DNA from: Chryseolinea lacunae
Lineage (GTDB): Bacteria > Bacteroidota > Bacteroidia > Cytophagales > Cyclobacteriaceae
Direction: 5' to 3'
Length of the DNA stretch: 64,000 nucleotides
NCBI RefSeq assembly: GCF_016735595.1
Contig: NZ_JAERRB010000008.1
Span: 1 to 64,000, forward strand
Below the pieces are notes generated by a model. The model made no database searches, was not told where the DNA came from, and saw nothing but the letters and a program-made list of their open reading frames with translations. This document shows positions 44,179 through 52,849 of this stretch, piece after piece. The translations under genes were made by a program, and so were the position numbers. The first letter of the stretch is position 1; each line of letters opens with the position of its first letter.

Positions 44179-45414
44179 TCACTCAAAGCGCAACGACTCG
44201 ATCGGATCCAGTTTCGAAGCCTTCCGCGCGGGGTAATAACCCGAGATCAGCCCCACAAAAATACAGACGGAAAGGCCTACAAACATCAGAGTCCAGGGAA
44301 TCACAAACGCGCTGATTCCCATGGCTTTGGCCAGCAAATTGCCGATCAGAATTCCCAAAATCACGCCCGTTATGCCGCCCAACAGGCACACCACAATGGC
44401 CTCAATCAGGAATTGTTGGCGGATTCGCTTCGGGGTTGCACCCAGGGCTTTGCGCACGCCAACTTCGCGGGTGCGCTCCGTCACCGACACCAGCATGATG
44501 TTCATGAGGGCAATGGAAGCGCCCAGCAGGGTGATGAACCCCACACCAAAACCACCCACGCGCAGGCCGCCCGTGATGCTTTCCAGCTCTTGCGCCAGGG
44601 TTTCGCTTTTCTGAAGGTCGAACGAGTCAGGGTGGCCCACCTGGTCGCGGCGGATGTTGCGCATCACGCCGGTGGCCTCACCCATGGCATATTCCATTTG
44701 GGAGGGGTCTGAAATGCCCACGGTGAGCTCATACCAAAGACCGCGGCCACCAGCCATCTGGTTGCCTTTGATGATGGGGATGAGCACCATGTTGTCGTAG
44801 TTGTTGTCGCTCAACTGTCCTTTTTCCTTCAACACGCCCACCACACGGAGCTGCACGCCCGAGCTGGTGATTTCCGTGCCGATGGGGTCTTCTTTCTTCC
44901 CATAAAGTGTGGTAAACACCTTGTAGCCGATAATGGCCACGGGCGTGCCATAATCGGTTTCGAGTTTTGAAAGGTTGCGCCCTTTTTCTACCTCGAGGCC
45001 TTTAATGGGCAGAAAGTCGGCGTTGATGCCCACCACGTGCACGTTGGGATTGGTCTTTTTCGACATGTGCTTCACCTCGGCAATCTGCGTTACCGACGCC
45101 GATAGACTGATGGTGGAAGGCACTTTATATTGATTGATGAATTTGAACGCCTCGTTCATGCGCAGCTGGCTGTAGACCTTTTCGGTCACGCCCTGGCGGT
45201 TGGAGCCGCGGTTGGTTTTGGACCGGATGTCGAACGTGTTCACGCCCAGCGAGGCGAGGCTTTCGTTCACGGAATACTCAATGCCGTCGATGGCCGTGAG
45301 GATGCCCACCAGCGACATGATGCCGATGGCCACAATCAGGGCCGTGAGGATGGAGCGCAGCAGGTTGGCCTGCACCGATCGCAACCCCTCTTTTATGTTT
45401 TCGATTAGATTCAT
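44179..45414 (-). CDS. MacB-like ABC transporter permease
   Basis: This 411-residue inner-membrane protein is of the MacB/FtsX class. An N-terminal helix at about residues 20-40 is followed by a periplasmic MacB core domain of about 230 residues ('[20 protein letters not shown]', '[19 protein letters not shown]'). Three C-terminal helices make the FtsX domain, with the signature '[20 protein letters not shown]' and ending '[15 protein letters not shown]'. Such permeases work with an ATPase and export or mechanically transduce rather than pump ions. No ATPase gene adjoins it here. It ends at a terminator on the side of tRNA-Ser and is divergent from the 45586 gene. Confidence 0.92.
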   Translation of the reverse strand: MNLIENIKEGLRSVQANLLRSILTALIVAIGIMSLVGILTAIDGIEYSVNESLASLGVNTFDIRSKTNRGSNRQGVTEKVYSQLRMNEAFKFINQYKVPSTISLSASVTQIAEVKHMSKKTNPNVHVVGINADFLPIKGLEVEKGRNLSKLETDYGTPVAIIGYKVFTTLYGKKEDPIGTEITSSGVQLRVVGVLKEKGQLSDNNYDNMVLIPIIKGNQMAGGRGLWYELTVGISDPSQMEYAMGEATGVMRNIRRDQVGHPDSFDLQKSETLAQELESITGGLRVGGFGVGFITLLGASIALMNIMLVSVTERTREVGVRKALGATPKRIRQQFLIEAIVVCLLGGITGVILGILIGNLLAKAMGISAFVIPWTLMFVGLSVCIFVGLISGYYPARKASKLDPIESLRFE

Positions 45415-45585
45415 GAAACGTTATACGGATTCGTTCGGTTAATACGTTGACAAAACACCCCCTAATGTTACAGCCGCGGCCGGTTATTTTTCGGAACGGC
45501 GCCTTATTTTTCACATTATTACAGCAAAAATGTCGCGTTTGAAGGACGCACATCCTAAATTTAAGATCTATAACGGGGAAAGAGT

Positions 45586-46845
45586 ATGAAGCGTAGCGTG
45601 TTTTTCTTGTTTTTTCTGGCGGCCTACATCACGGCCCACAGCAATTCCATCTTCATCCCCATGGACGAAAAGCAGTCCAACCACCTCAAAGCTTATGGCA
45701 TTGCCTATTGGATTCTGCGCAGCGAACTGCAGGTGGACTGGCTGCTGAACTATCGCGGCGGCAGCTTCATGTGCGACTATCACCCCGCCATCCAGAACGA
45801 ACTGATGGTGCGCGGCGTGAGCTTCGAAATCATTTCCGACGCACAAACCAACCAGATCATCCAGGAAATCGCGAGCCCCGCGCTCAACTACGACCTCATG
45901 AAGCTGGAGAAGTTTCCGCGCATCGCCGTCTACTCACCCAAAACCAAACAGCCTTGGGACGACGCCGTGACCTTGGTTCTCTCCTATGCCGAAATTCCCT
46001 ACGACATTGTGTTCGACGATGAAGTGATGAACGGCGCCCTCACCAAATACGACTGGCTCCACCTCCACCACGAAGATTTCACTGGGCAGTATGGCAAGTT
46101 CTACGTGCAATACAGCAACATGCCTTGGTATATCGAACAGCAAAAAGAAGCCGAAGACCTGGCCCGCAAACACGGCTACCACAAGGTATCGCAATTGAAA
46201 CTGGCCGTAGTCAAAAAGATTAAGGAGTTCGTAACAGGCGGCGGATTTCTCTTTGCCATGTGCTCCGCCACCGACACCTACGATATCGCGCTGGCCGCCG
46301 AAGGTCTCGACATCTGCGACCGCATGTACGACGGCGACCCGGCCGATCCCACGGCACAGGAAAAACTGAAATACGAAAACACACTTGCCTTCACCGACTT
46401 CCGCCTGGAACGCAACCCGCTGCAATACGAATTTTCCGACATCGACAACCAGCCCAACGAACGCGGCCTGCGCCAGGACAACGACTACTTCTCGCTGTTT
46501 GAATTCTCGGCCAAGTGGGATCCCATTCCCACCATGCTCACGCAAGACCACACGCGCGTCATCAACGGCTTCTTCGGTCAAAGCACGGGCTTCAAGGAAA
46601 CGCTCATCAAACCCGACGTGGTGATCATGGGCGAAAACAAATCCATCAAGGAAGCGAAATACATTCACGGCGTGCTGGGCAAAGGCTTCTGGACATTCTA
46701 TGGCGGCCACGACCCCGAAGATTATCAACACCAGGTAGGCGAAGAACCCACCGACCTCAACCAGCATCCAAACTCACCCGGCTACCGCCTCATCCTGAAC
46801 AACGTGTTGTTCCCGGCAGCGAAGAAGAAGAAACAGAAGACGTAA
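45586..46845 (+). CDS. Conserved Bacteroidota periplasmic protein, 'asparagine synthetase B' misnomer
   Basis: This 419-residue protein has a Sec signal ('FLFFLAAYITAHS'). It matches a highly conserved Bacteroidota family: 'FIPMDEKQSNHLKAYGIAYW', 'LHLHHEDFTGQYGKFYVQYS', 'LEFSAKWDPIPTML'-like sequence and the tail 'LNNVLFPAAKKKKQKT'. It is widely annotated as asparagine synthetase B, but there is no N-terminal Cys glutaminase site or PPi-synthetase motif, so that name is not supported. The overall pattern resembles a class I glutamine-amidotransferase-like (flavodoxin-like) fold: 'GGGFLFAMCSATDTYD' puts a Cys at a nucleophile elbow and 'TFYGGHDPEDYQH' a His. Function is unknown; it is presumably periplasmic. 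Confidence 0.85.
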   Translation: MKRSVFFLFFLAAYITAHSNSIFIPMDEKQSNHLKAYGIAYWILRSELQVDWLLNYRGGSFMCDYHPAIQNELMVRGVSFEIISDAQTNQIIQEIASPALNYDLMKLEKFPRIAVYSPKTKQPWDDAVTLVLSYAEIPYDIVFDDEVMNGALTKYDWLHLHHEDFTGQYGKFYVQYSNMPWYIEQQKEAEDLARKHGYHKVSQLKLAVVKKIKEFVTGGGFLFAMCSATDTYDIALAAEGLDICDRMYDGDPADPTAQEKLKYENTLAFTDFRLERNPLQYEFSDIDNQPNERGLRQDNDYFSLFEFSAKWDPIPTMLTQDHTRVINGFFGQSTGFKETLIKPDVVIMGENKSIKEAKYIHGVLGKGFWTFYGGHDPEDYQHQVGEEPTDLNQHPNSPGYRLILNNVLFPAAKKKKQKT

Positions 46846-46888
46846 AAAGGATAAAACGCAACGAATTTCAAGTCGTTAACAAAAGACT

Positions 46889-47152
46889 ATGGATATTCAT
46901 ACCGAGAAATTACATTTGATAGAATGGCTTGCGGAATTGAACGATCCAAAAGTCATTGAAGAAATTATTGCATTGAAAAAAGCAGCCGACAAAAACCCGA
47001 CAGACATTTCGACTAAGCAGGCGATGCCCCTTCGCGCAGGCGATGCCTTGAAAGACATTGAAGCTGGAAACACAACAAAGTTGTCAGATTTTAGAAACGA
47101 AGTAAAACGTTGGGAGAAATCAAGAATTGAATTGAGTCGTAACAAAGCCTAG
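46889..47152 (+). CDS. Orphan antitoxin-like protein
   Basis: This is an 87-residue helical protein. 'KLHLIEWLAELNDPKVIEEI' is the typical N-terminus of small Bacteroidota proteins that precede RelE/ParE-type toxins, and 'AGDALKDIEAGNTTKLSDFR' lies in the middle. No toxin gene follows: the next gene is MiaE on the opposite strand, and the two stop codons overlap as CTAG at 47149-47152. It could be a solitary antitoxin or a homologue with another role. Its composition is somewhat more AT-rich than the neighbour upstream. Confidence 0.6.
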   Translation: MDIHTEKLHLIEWLAELNDPKVIEEIIALKKAADKNPTDISTKQAMPLRAGDALKDIEAGNTTKLSDFRNEVKRWEKSRIELSRNKA

Positions 47153-47751
47153 TGTATCCTATCCCCTCTCACTCCAAGCCTGCCCACAATCTCTGCCTCT
47201 GCCTCCAACCACTCGCGCCACCGCGCCATCACGGCCTCCTCGGGCATATACTCCTTCGCTAACTGCAAAAACGTTTTGTAATGCCCTGCCTCCGAAATCA
47301 TCAGTTCGTGATAGAAGTTTGATAACTCCGGGTCAGCAATGTGCTTCCACAACATCTTGAAACGTTCGCAGCTTCGCGCTTCAATGAGGGCGTTAAGCAA
47401 AAGCTTCTCCACCAGTTGTTGTTCGCGGCTTCCGCCCTTCTTTACCAATTTAAAAAGCGCCTCCACATATTCATCTTTGCGCGAAGGCCCCAGCGAATAA
47501 CCTCGTTTCTTTAGTTCGAGCAACACGCGCTCAAAGTGACTCCACTCCTCTGCCACAATGGGCGTCAACACTTCCACCAACTTTTCGCGATCGGGATGCA
47601 GTATGATAAGCGAGATGCACGACGATGCCGCCTTCTGTTCACAATAAGCGTGATCTACCAGAATGTCGCGGATGTGCAGCTGGGCAATGTCGGCCCAACG
47701 GGGATCGGTGGGAAGCTCCAGCCCTAGTGTGAATTTATCTTTACTTTCCAC
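47149..47751 (-). CDS. miaE: tRNA 2-methylthio-N6-isopentenyladenosine hydroxylase
   Basis: This 200-residue non-haem diiron monooxygenase hydroxylates ms2i6A37 in tRNA to ms2io6A. The ferritin-like metal ligands are in 'ILVDHAYCEQKAASSCISLI' (Glu), 'VAEEWSHFERVLLEL' (Glu, His), 'NALIEARSCERF' (Glu) and 'ELMISEAGHYKTFLQL' (Glu, His), in the MiaE order. Length fits. It needs MiaA and MiaB, not in this window. It stands alone on the minus strand, converging on the antitoxin-like gene. Confidence 0.93.
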   Translation of the reverse strand: MESKDKFTLGLELPTDPRWADIAQLHIRDILVDHAYCEQKAASSCISLIILHPDREKLVEVLTPIVAEEWSHFERVLLELKKRGYSLGPSRKDEYVEALFKLVKKGGSREQQLVEKLLLNALIEARSCERFKMLWKHIADPELSNFYHELMISEAGHYKTFLQLAKEYMPEEAVMARWREWLEAEAEIVGRLGVRGDRIH

Positions 47752-47827
47752 TGTAGAATTCTTTATCGATTCAGAAAAGCAATAGTATCAAACAATTCTG
47801 GTCGTGCACGAACGTATGCCATTACGC

Positions 47828-49780
47828 TCAATCGTAGAACGACCAGTCGAAACCAAAGTCCAGAATGCTGCGCTGACCGGGATATTGTGGCGTGGCCATG
47901 TAGCCCTCCTGGGTGAAGGCCTGCATGAGGTTATTATACTTCAGGAAGATGCGGCCGCGTTTGATGCGCGCGCTAAAAAACAAATCGATGAGCGGGAAGC
48001 TTGGCGACACGAACGACTGCTGCGTATAGAACTGCCGTAGCGGCACGTTGTAGCCATTGGCATAGTAGTCTGACTGAAAGTGAAACTCGGCGCCACCTTG
48101 CATATCGAGGTTGCCGTTGAAGAATATGTTTTCGTAGGCCAGTTGTGCGTTGGCAAACACGGCCGGCAACTGAATGGCGTCGCCCGAATTCTCCACCACG
48201 CGGGTGTAGAGAAACTGACTGTTGAAGGTGATGTGACGGGCCAGCGTGAGCGACACTTGTATCTCCGGCGAAACAATGACCTGCCCCCCGGTGGTTTGCA
48301 CGGGCTCCACCAACTGCACGTCCTTGCCCGGGTTGTCGTTCGGTCTAAAATAGACATAGTTGTTCAGTGTAGTGAACGTGAGACCGGGCGAGATGGAAAA
48401 CACCGGCGTGGTGTAGTGCACATACCCGTTCAGCTGCGTCACGTTGGTGTTATTGAAGTCATTGTTCCATTGGTTGTAGGCCCCGCGATAGCCCTGCATC
48501 ACAAACGACGGCGCATATTGCATTTGCTTCAGCGAAGCTTCAAACCACTTGCTTTTAATGCTCCCCTCGATGCGATAGTTTCCGGCCTGTTGAACTTCCA
48601 CCCAACCACCCACTTCGCCAATCGAATCCAGGCGCAACGACATGCGCCCGCCGATGTAGCTTTCGGTCAACGTGGTGGGCACTTGCAGGATGCTGGCGTT
48701 AATGTTCGAGTTGGTGTTTGTGACATAACGCACGGCATAGTAGCCGTTATAAAAAAGCTTCAACAGATTGCCTTTTATGCCCACCTCGTTTCGAACCGAC
48801 TTGAACTTTGTGTTGTCGCGCGTGGTGTCTTCAACAATCGGCACATACAGGCCAAAAAAGTTTTCGGGCTCCGAGGCCAATATATCTGTGAACCACACCC
48901 CTTGGCGGTAGCGATCAAAGGTGTGATAGAGTTGCAGGGCCGACCCGATCTTGTATTCATGATGCAAGTGAATGTTCATGCGCAACTCGCCACTCAGCGC
49001 ATCGTGCAGGTTGGGTTGGGCATCGGAGGCAAAATAGTCTTTGTATACAAATCCATCGCGTTGCAAAATGCCACCATACTCGTTTGTCTCATGACGCGTT
49101 CGTCTGAAGTTGAAGAAGAGTCGGTAGGTGCTGTCTTTCGATTGAAAGGAAGTGAAGATGTCGTAATAGGTGCTTCGCGTGCTGCGGTCGCCCTTGCCCT
49201 GCCGTTGAATCTGTTTGTCGATGAGGATGGCGCGATAGTCAAACCCGATGTTCCATTGCGGGGTGATGTTCCGGCTGAAAGTGGCCTTGGTCGTCGACCG
49301 TCCTTTGCCGCCCAGCGTCACGCGCATGTTCGAATAGGGCGACTTGGTGTCGTAGTAGCGAACGCTTTCCGCCTCCCAATACGGATCATAGGTGTTGAAG
49401 CCCGAGCTGGACCCGATCTGCTCGGGTGTCACATAAAAAATGGGACTCATAGACGTGCCTATGTTGCCCAGGTCCTGATAGAAATAATGCTTTTGCTGAA
49501 CGTATGTCCACCGGTGAAAATTCCGGATGGCGGTGTCGATGCGGTGGTATTCCGGACGGTTAAAGAAAACGTCCTTTTCAAAATAATACTTCGATGTCCT
49601 TGGTCCATACACCTGTTTGGTGGTGTCGTCAATCACCCGCGAGCCCCGGCGGCGAGGGGCGTCTCCCTGGGCAGTCGCCTGAAACACGGCGGCGACAAAA
49701 AAGAGCAGGACGAGGAGTGGTCGTAAAAAATGCACCCGCAAAAATAACTGTTGCCCTTTGCGGAAAGACAGATTCATCAT
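47828..49780 (-). CDS. Putative porin (Bacteroidota outer-membrane beta-barrel)
   Basis: This is a 650-residue outer-membrane protein. The start is placed at ATG 49780, where a signal peptide ends 'VFQATAQ'. A GTG six codons upstream overlaps the lpxK stop. The N-terminal 'VIDDTTKQVYGPRTSKYYFE' and 'RNFHRWTYVQQKHYFYQDLG' are hallmarks of the family called putative porin (PF14121). The rest is amphipathic beta strands rich in Tyr and Phe ('LFFSARIKRGRIFLKYNNL'), ending 'SILDFGFDWSFYD'. Transport specificity is unknown. It follows lpxK directly, consistent with an envelope operon. Confidence 0.9.
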   Translation of the reverse strand: MMNLSFRKGQQLFLRVHFLRPLLVLLFFVAAVFQATAQGDAPRRRGSRVIDDTTKQVYGPRTSKYYFEKDVFFNRPEYHRIDTAIRNFHRWTYVQQKHYFYQDLGNIGTSMSPIFYVTPEQIGSSSGFNTYDPYWEAESVRYYDTKSPYSNMRVTLGGKGRSTTKATFSRNITPQWNIGFDYRAILIDKQIQRQGKGDRSTRSTYYDIFTSFQSKDSTYRLFFNFRRTRHETNEYGGILQRDGFVYKDYFASDAQPNLHDALSGELRMNIHLHHEYKIGSALQLYHTFDRYRQGVWFTDILASEPENFFGLYVPIVEDTTRDNTKFKSVRNEVGIKGNLLKLFYNGYYAVRYVTNTNSNINASILQVPTTLTESYIGGRMSLRLDSIGEVGGWVEVQQAGNYRIEGSIKSKWFEASLKQMQYAPSFVMQGYRGAYNQWNNDFNNTNVTQLNGYVHYTTPVFSISPGLTFTTLNNYVYFRPNDNPGKDVQLVEPVQTTGGQVIVSPEIQVSLTLARHITFNSQFLYTRVVENSGDAIQLPAVFANAQLAYENIFFNGNLDMQGGAEFHFQSDYYANGYNVPLRQFYTQQSFVSPSFPLIDLFFSARIKRGRIFLKYNNLMQAFTQEGYMATPQYPGQRSILDFGFDWSFYD

Positions 49781-49790
49781 TTTTTTTATC

Positions 49791-50858
49791 TCAGACACGC
49801 TTCAAACTATTTAGCACGATCTCATCAAAATCCTGTCCATTTTTGATGAATTCGACTTCAATAGGCAAATAAAACATGGGTAAATTCTGCATGGCAGGGG
49901 CCAACGCGGGGTCCGCCAGCTTCACCTTGTCCTTTTCGGTCATCACAAAACAGGCATCCGGATGTTCGCGCAGGGCCAGCCTGAAATGCTGAATGTCGGC
50001 TTCAGTATAGTGATGATGATCGTCCAGATCGAAGTGGCGCACCACGGTATACTGTTGCTCGAGGTATTGTTCAAAAGGGCGCGGGTTGCCAATGCCGGTA
50101 ATGAGAATGATTTTGTCATGAAGGGCATCAGGCTTCACGCCGTCAAACGGCTGGGGGCTGCCGTAGCGTATGCGGGTAAAGAACACGGGCTTCTGCACAT
50201 AGCGGCGCACCTGCTGCTCCATCTCCATCATGGTGTCGTCCGATATCTCAGAAGGGCATTTGGTCACAATCACAAGGTCGGCGCGGGCTGCCCCGTTGCG
50301 TGACTCGCGCAGGCGGCCGGCCGGCAACAACAGGTCTTCAAAAAAGGGCCGATGATAGTCCGACAGCAATATGTTCAGGGACGGACGCACCTGTCTGTGC
50401 TGAAAGGCATCGTCCAGCAAAATCACATCGGTGTCTGAGTGTTCGTTGAGGATTAGGGGAATGGCCAGCGCGCGTTCTTCGCCTACCGCCACCGTGATGC
50501 GGTCACCGTATTTCTGAAAGAATTGAAGTGGCTCATCGCCAAGCGTGGCTGCGGTTTCGGTGGGACTAGCAAACCGGAAACCTTTGGTTTCGCGTCCATA
50601 GCCGCGACTCAGTGTGGCCACGCGACGGGTGGGGTTCAACAATCGGATCAGGTATTCGATCATCGGTGTTTTGCCTGTGCCGCCCACGGTCAGGTTGCCG
50701 ACGTTGATCACCGGCAGCTCGAAGCCCACCGAAGGTTTAAAGCCGCGGTCATAGAGCCGGTTTCGGATTCCCGTAATCATGTTGTAGAGCACCGCCATGG
50801 GGAACAGCAGTATCTGCACTACGATGAGGCCGGGATAGAATGGGGTTTTCGGATTCAC
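49791..50858 (-). CDS. lpxK: Tetraacyldisaccharide 4'-kinase
   Basis: This 355-residue enzyme phosphorylates the 4' position of the lipid A precursor at the inner membrane. An N-terminal hydrophobic helix is at about residues 10-28. The Walker A motif is 'NVGNLTVGGTGKTPMIEYLI', and the catalytic Asp region 'ILLDDAFQHRQVRPSLNILL' and 'RESRNGAARADLVIVTKCP' follow as in LpxK. Length matches. The stop TGA at 49791-49793 directly precedes the porin gene. It overlaps no other gene and is divergent from the Nif3-like gene by 77 bases. Its presence shows the organism makes lipid A. Confidence 0.96.
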   Translation of the reverse strand: MNPKTPFYPGLIVVQILLFPMAVLYNMITGIRNRLYDRGFKPSVGFELPVINVGNLTVGGTGKTPMIEYLIRLLNPTRRVATLSRGYGRETKGFRFASPTETAATLGDEPLQFFQKYGDRITVAVGEERALAIPLILNEHSDTDVILLDDAFQHRQVRPSLNILLSDYHRPFFEDLLLPAGRLRESRNGAARADLVIVTKCPSEISDDTMMEMEQQVRRYVQKPVFFTRIRYGSPQPFDGVKPDALHDKIILITGIGNPRPFEQYLEQQYTVVRHFDLDDHHHYTEADIQHFRLALREHPDACFVMTEKDKVKLADPALAPAMQNLPMFYLPIEVEFIKNGQDFDEIVLNSLKRV

Positions 50859-50935
50859 TTCCTGGGGTCTTGGTTATAGTTTGGACGGAACGCGCTAATT
50901 TTAAACCTTTAAGTCAACACCTGCCGCCGAAATTC

Positions 50936-52042
50936 ATGAACGCAAGTATAAAAATAAAAGACGTAATCGTCGCGCTCGAGGCCCTCGCCCCGCGTGCCTA
51001 TCAGGAAAGTTACGACAACTCCGGTCTTCTCACAGGCGATTCATCGGCCGTCGTCACCGGCGTCCTCGTCACGCTCGACTGCACCGAAGCCGTGGTGCAG
51101 GAGGCCATCGACACCGGCAGCAACCTCATTGTGGCCCATCACCCCATCGTGTTCAAAGGACTTAAGAAGCTGACGGGCAGCAACTACGTGGAGCGGGTTA
51201 TCATCATGGCCATCCGCCACAACATTGCGCTCTATGCCATCCACACCAACCTCGACAACGTGATGGAGGGTGTGAACCGCCGCATCTGCGAGCGCATCGG
51301 CCTCATCAACCTCAAAATACTGGTCCCCAAAACCGACACGTTAAAAAAGCTGGTCACCTTCATTCCAAAACAAAACACACAGGAAGTTATGGCAGCCCTG
51401 CATAGCGCCGGAGCAGGCCAGGTGGGCAACTACAAAAACTGCAGCTTCCAGGTGACCGGCACCGGCACCTTCATGCCCAACGACGCAGCCCAGCCCCACA
51501 TTGGCGAGGCGGGCGCTCAGGAGGAAGTGGAAGAAACGCGGGTAGAGGTTATTTTCCCCGCACCATTCGAAAATCGGGTGATGGCGGCTTTGCGGAAAGC
51601 ACATCCCTACGAAGAAATAGCGTATTATTTAACCTCGTTAACAAATGAAAATCAGGAGGTTGGTTCGGGAATGACCGGCGAGCTGCAAACCCCGATGGAA
51701 CCTTTGGAATTCCTGAAAGGTTTGAAAGTACGTATGGATGTAAACACGATCCGGCACACCAAGTTCACCAGCCCCTTCATCAAAAAAGTGGCCGTGTGCG
51801 GAGGATCAGGAAGTTTTCTGCTGCCAAAGGCTATTCAGGCCGGGGCCGACATTTTTATCACTGCCGATTTCAAATACCACGAATTTTTCGATGCCGACAA
51901 CCAGATTATCATAGCCGACATCGGGCATTATGAGAGTGAAGCCTATACCAAACAACTATTGCAGGAGGTTTTAACAAAAAAATTTCCTACTTTTGCGATC
52001 AATTTTTCAAAGACTGTCACGAATCCAATAAGCTACCTATAA
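50936..52042 (+). CDS. Nif3-like dinuclear metal centre protein
   Basis: This is a 368-residue protein of the NIF3/YbgI family, called GTP cyclohydrolase I type 2 in some databases on weak grounds. The metal ligands are in 'NLIVAHHPIVFKG' (His-His), 'LYAIHTNLDNVMEGVNRRIC' (His, Asp) and the C-terminal 'DIGHYESEAY' (His, Glu). As in longer members, a PII-like insert lies between (about 130-235, from 'LVTFIPKQNTQEVMAAL' to 'ALRKAHPYEEIAYYL'). It forms toroidal hexamers in known structures. The start is at ATG 50936. It is three bases from the following gene, so they form an operon with 52046. Confidence 0.93.
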   Translation: MNASIKIKDVIVALEALAPRAYQESYDNSGLLTGDSSAVVTGVLVTLDCTEAVVQEAIDTGSNLIVAHHPIVFKGLKKLTGSNYVERVIIMAIRHNIALYAIHTNLDNVMEGVNRRICERIGLINLKILVPKTDTLKKLVTFIPKQNTQEVMAALHSAGAGQVGNYKNCSFQVTGTGTFMPNDAAQPHIGEAGAQEEVEETRVEVIFPAPFENRVMAALRKAHPYEEIAYYLTSLTNENQEVGSGMTGELQTPMEPLEFLKGLKVRMDVNTIRHTKFTSPFIKKVAVCGGSGSFLLPKAIQAGADIFITADFKYHEFFDADNQIIIADIGHYESEAYTKQLLQEVLTKKFPTFAINFSKTVTNPISYL

Positions 52043-52045
52043 AGA

Positions 52046-52849
52046 ATGGAAAATCAATCAGTTGCACAGAAGCTCGAAGCGCTTGTAAAACTCCAATTCA
52101 TTGACACAAAGCTAGACGAACTGAAGAAACTACGGGGCGACCTTCCCGACGAAGTCCAGGATCTGGAGGACGAAATTGAAGGTTACAAGACCCGCCAGAA
52201 TCGATTCGAAACTGACCAGAAGGACATTGAAGAAGGTATCAAAAAGTATAAAGAGGGCATAAAGGAAGCTGAAAAGCTCATCAAGAAATACACCGAACAG
52301 CAAAAAAACGTTAGAAACAACCGCGAGTTCGATGCCATCACCAAGGAAATAGAGCTTCAGGAGCTGGAAATCCAGATCTGCGAAAAGAAAATCAAAGAAG
52401 GCAAAGAAAACATCCAGGAGAAAAAGGACGAGATCGAAAAGATCAACAGCCAGATCAACGAACGAGGCGAACACCTGGACAACAAGAAGAAAGAGCTTGA
52501 CGGCATCCTCGCCGAAAGCCACGAAGAAGAAAAAAGACTCCTGGCCGAACGCGAAAAGGCTACCAAGAAAATCGAAGACAAACTCCTCAAGTATTACGAA
52601 CGCCTCCGCACCAGCCTCACAAACGGTTTGGCCGTGGTTCGCGTTGTGCGCGGTGCTGCCGAAGGCTGTAACATCGTGATCCCTCCCCAGAAGATCGCCG
52701 AAATCCGTGAGAAAAAGAAAATTGTGATTGATGAGCATTCTGGTCGTATCTTAGCGGACGTTGACATGGACTCTCTCGATGAAGGTGACAAGCCAAAAAC
52801 TGCCAAAGCAGTCGTACAAGCCCCAGCCAGAAGAAAAAAAGTTGAATAA
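52046..52849 (+). CDS. Coiled-coil protein with degenerate C4 zinc ribbon
   Basis: This 267-residue protein is a long coiled coil (residues about 10-190, very rich in Lys, Glu and Ile) followed by a C4-zinc-ribbon-like domain (PF02591 type). The family motif 'RGACGGCFN...PPQ...VCEHCGR' here reads 'RGAAEGCNIVIPPQKIAEIR' and 'DEHSGRILADV', so only one of the four zinc Cys remains. The N-terminal 'NNREFDAITKEIELQELEIQ' is characteristic. The loss may be shared by much of this lineage. Family members probably bind nucleic acid or partners; function is unknown. It is coupled to the Nif3-like gene (three-base gap), a frequent pairing. Confidence 0.88.
   Translation: MENQSVAQKLEALVKLQFIDTKLDELKKLRGDLPDEVQDLEDEIEGYKTRQNRFETDQKDIEEGIKKYKEGIKEAEKLIKKYTEQQKNVRNNREFDAITKEIELQELEIQICEKKIKEGKENIQEKKDEIEKINSQINERGEHLDNKKKELDGILAESHEEEKRLLAEREKATKKIEDKLLKYYERLRTSLTNGLAVVRVVRGAAEGCNIVIPPQKIAEIREKKKIVIDEHSGRILADVDMDSLDEGDKPKTAKAVVQAPARRKKVE

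Noticed and set aside
48080-49726. A 548-codon open frame antisense to the putative porin
   Set aside because: The porin frame has a signal peptide and family motifs; the antisense frame has neither.
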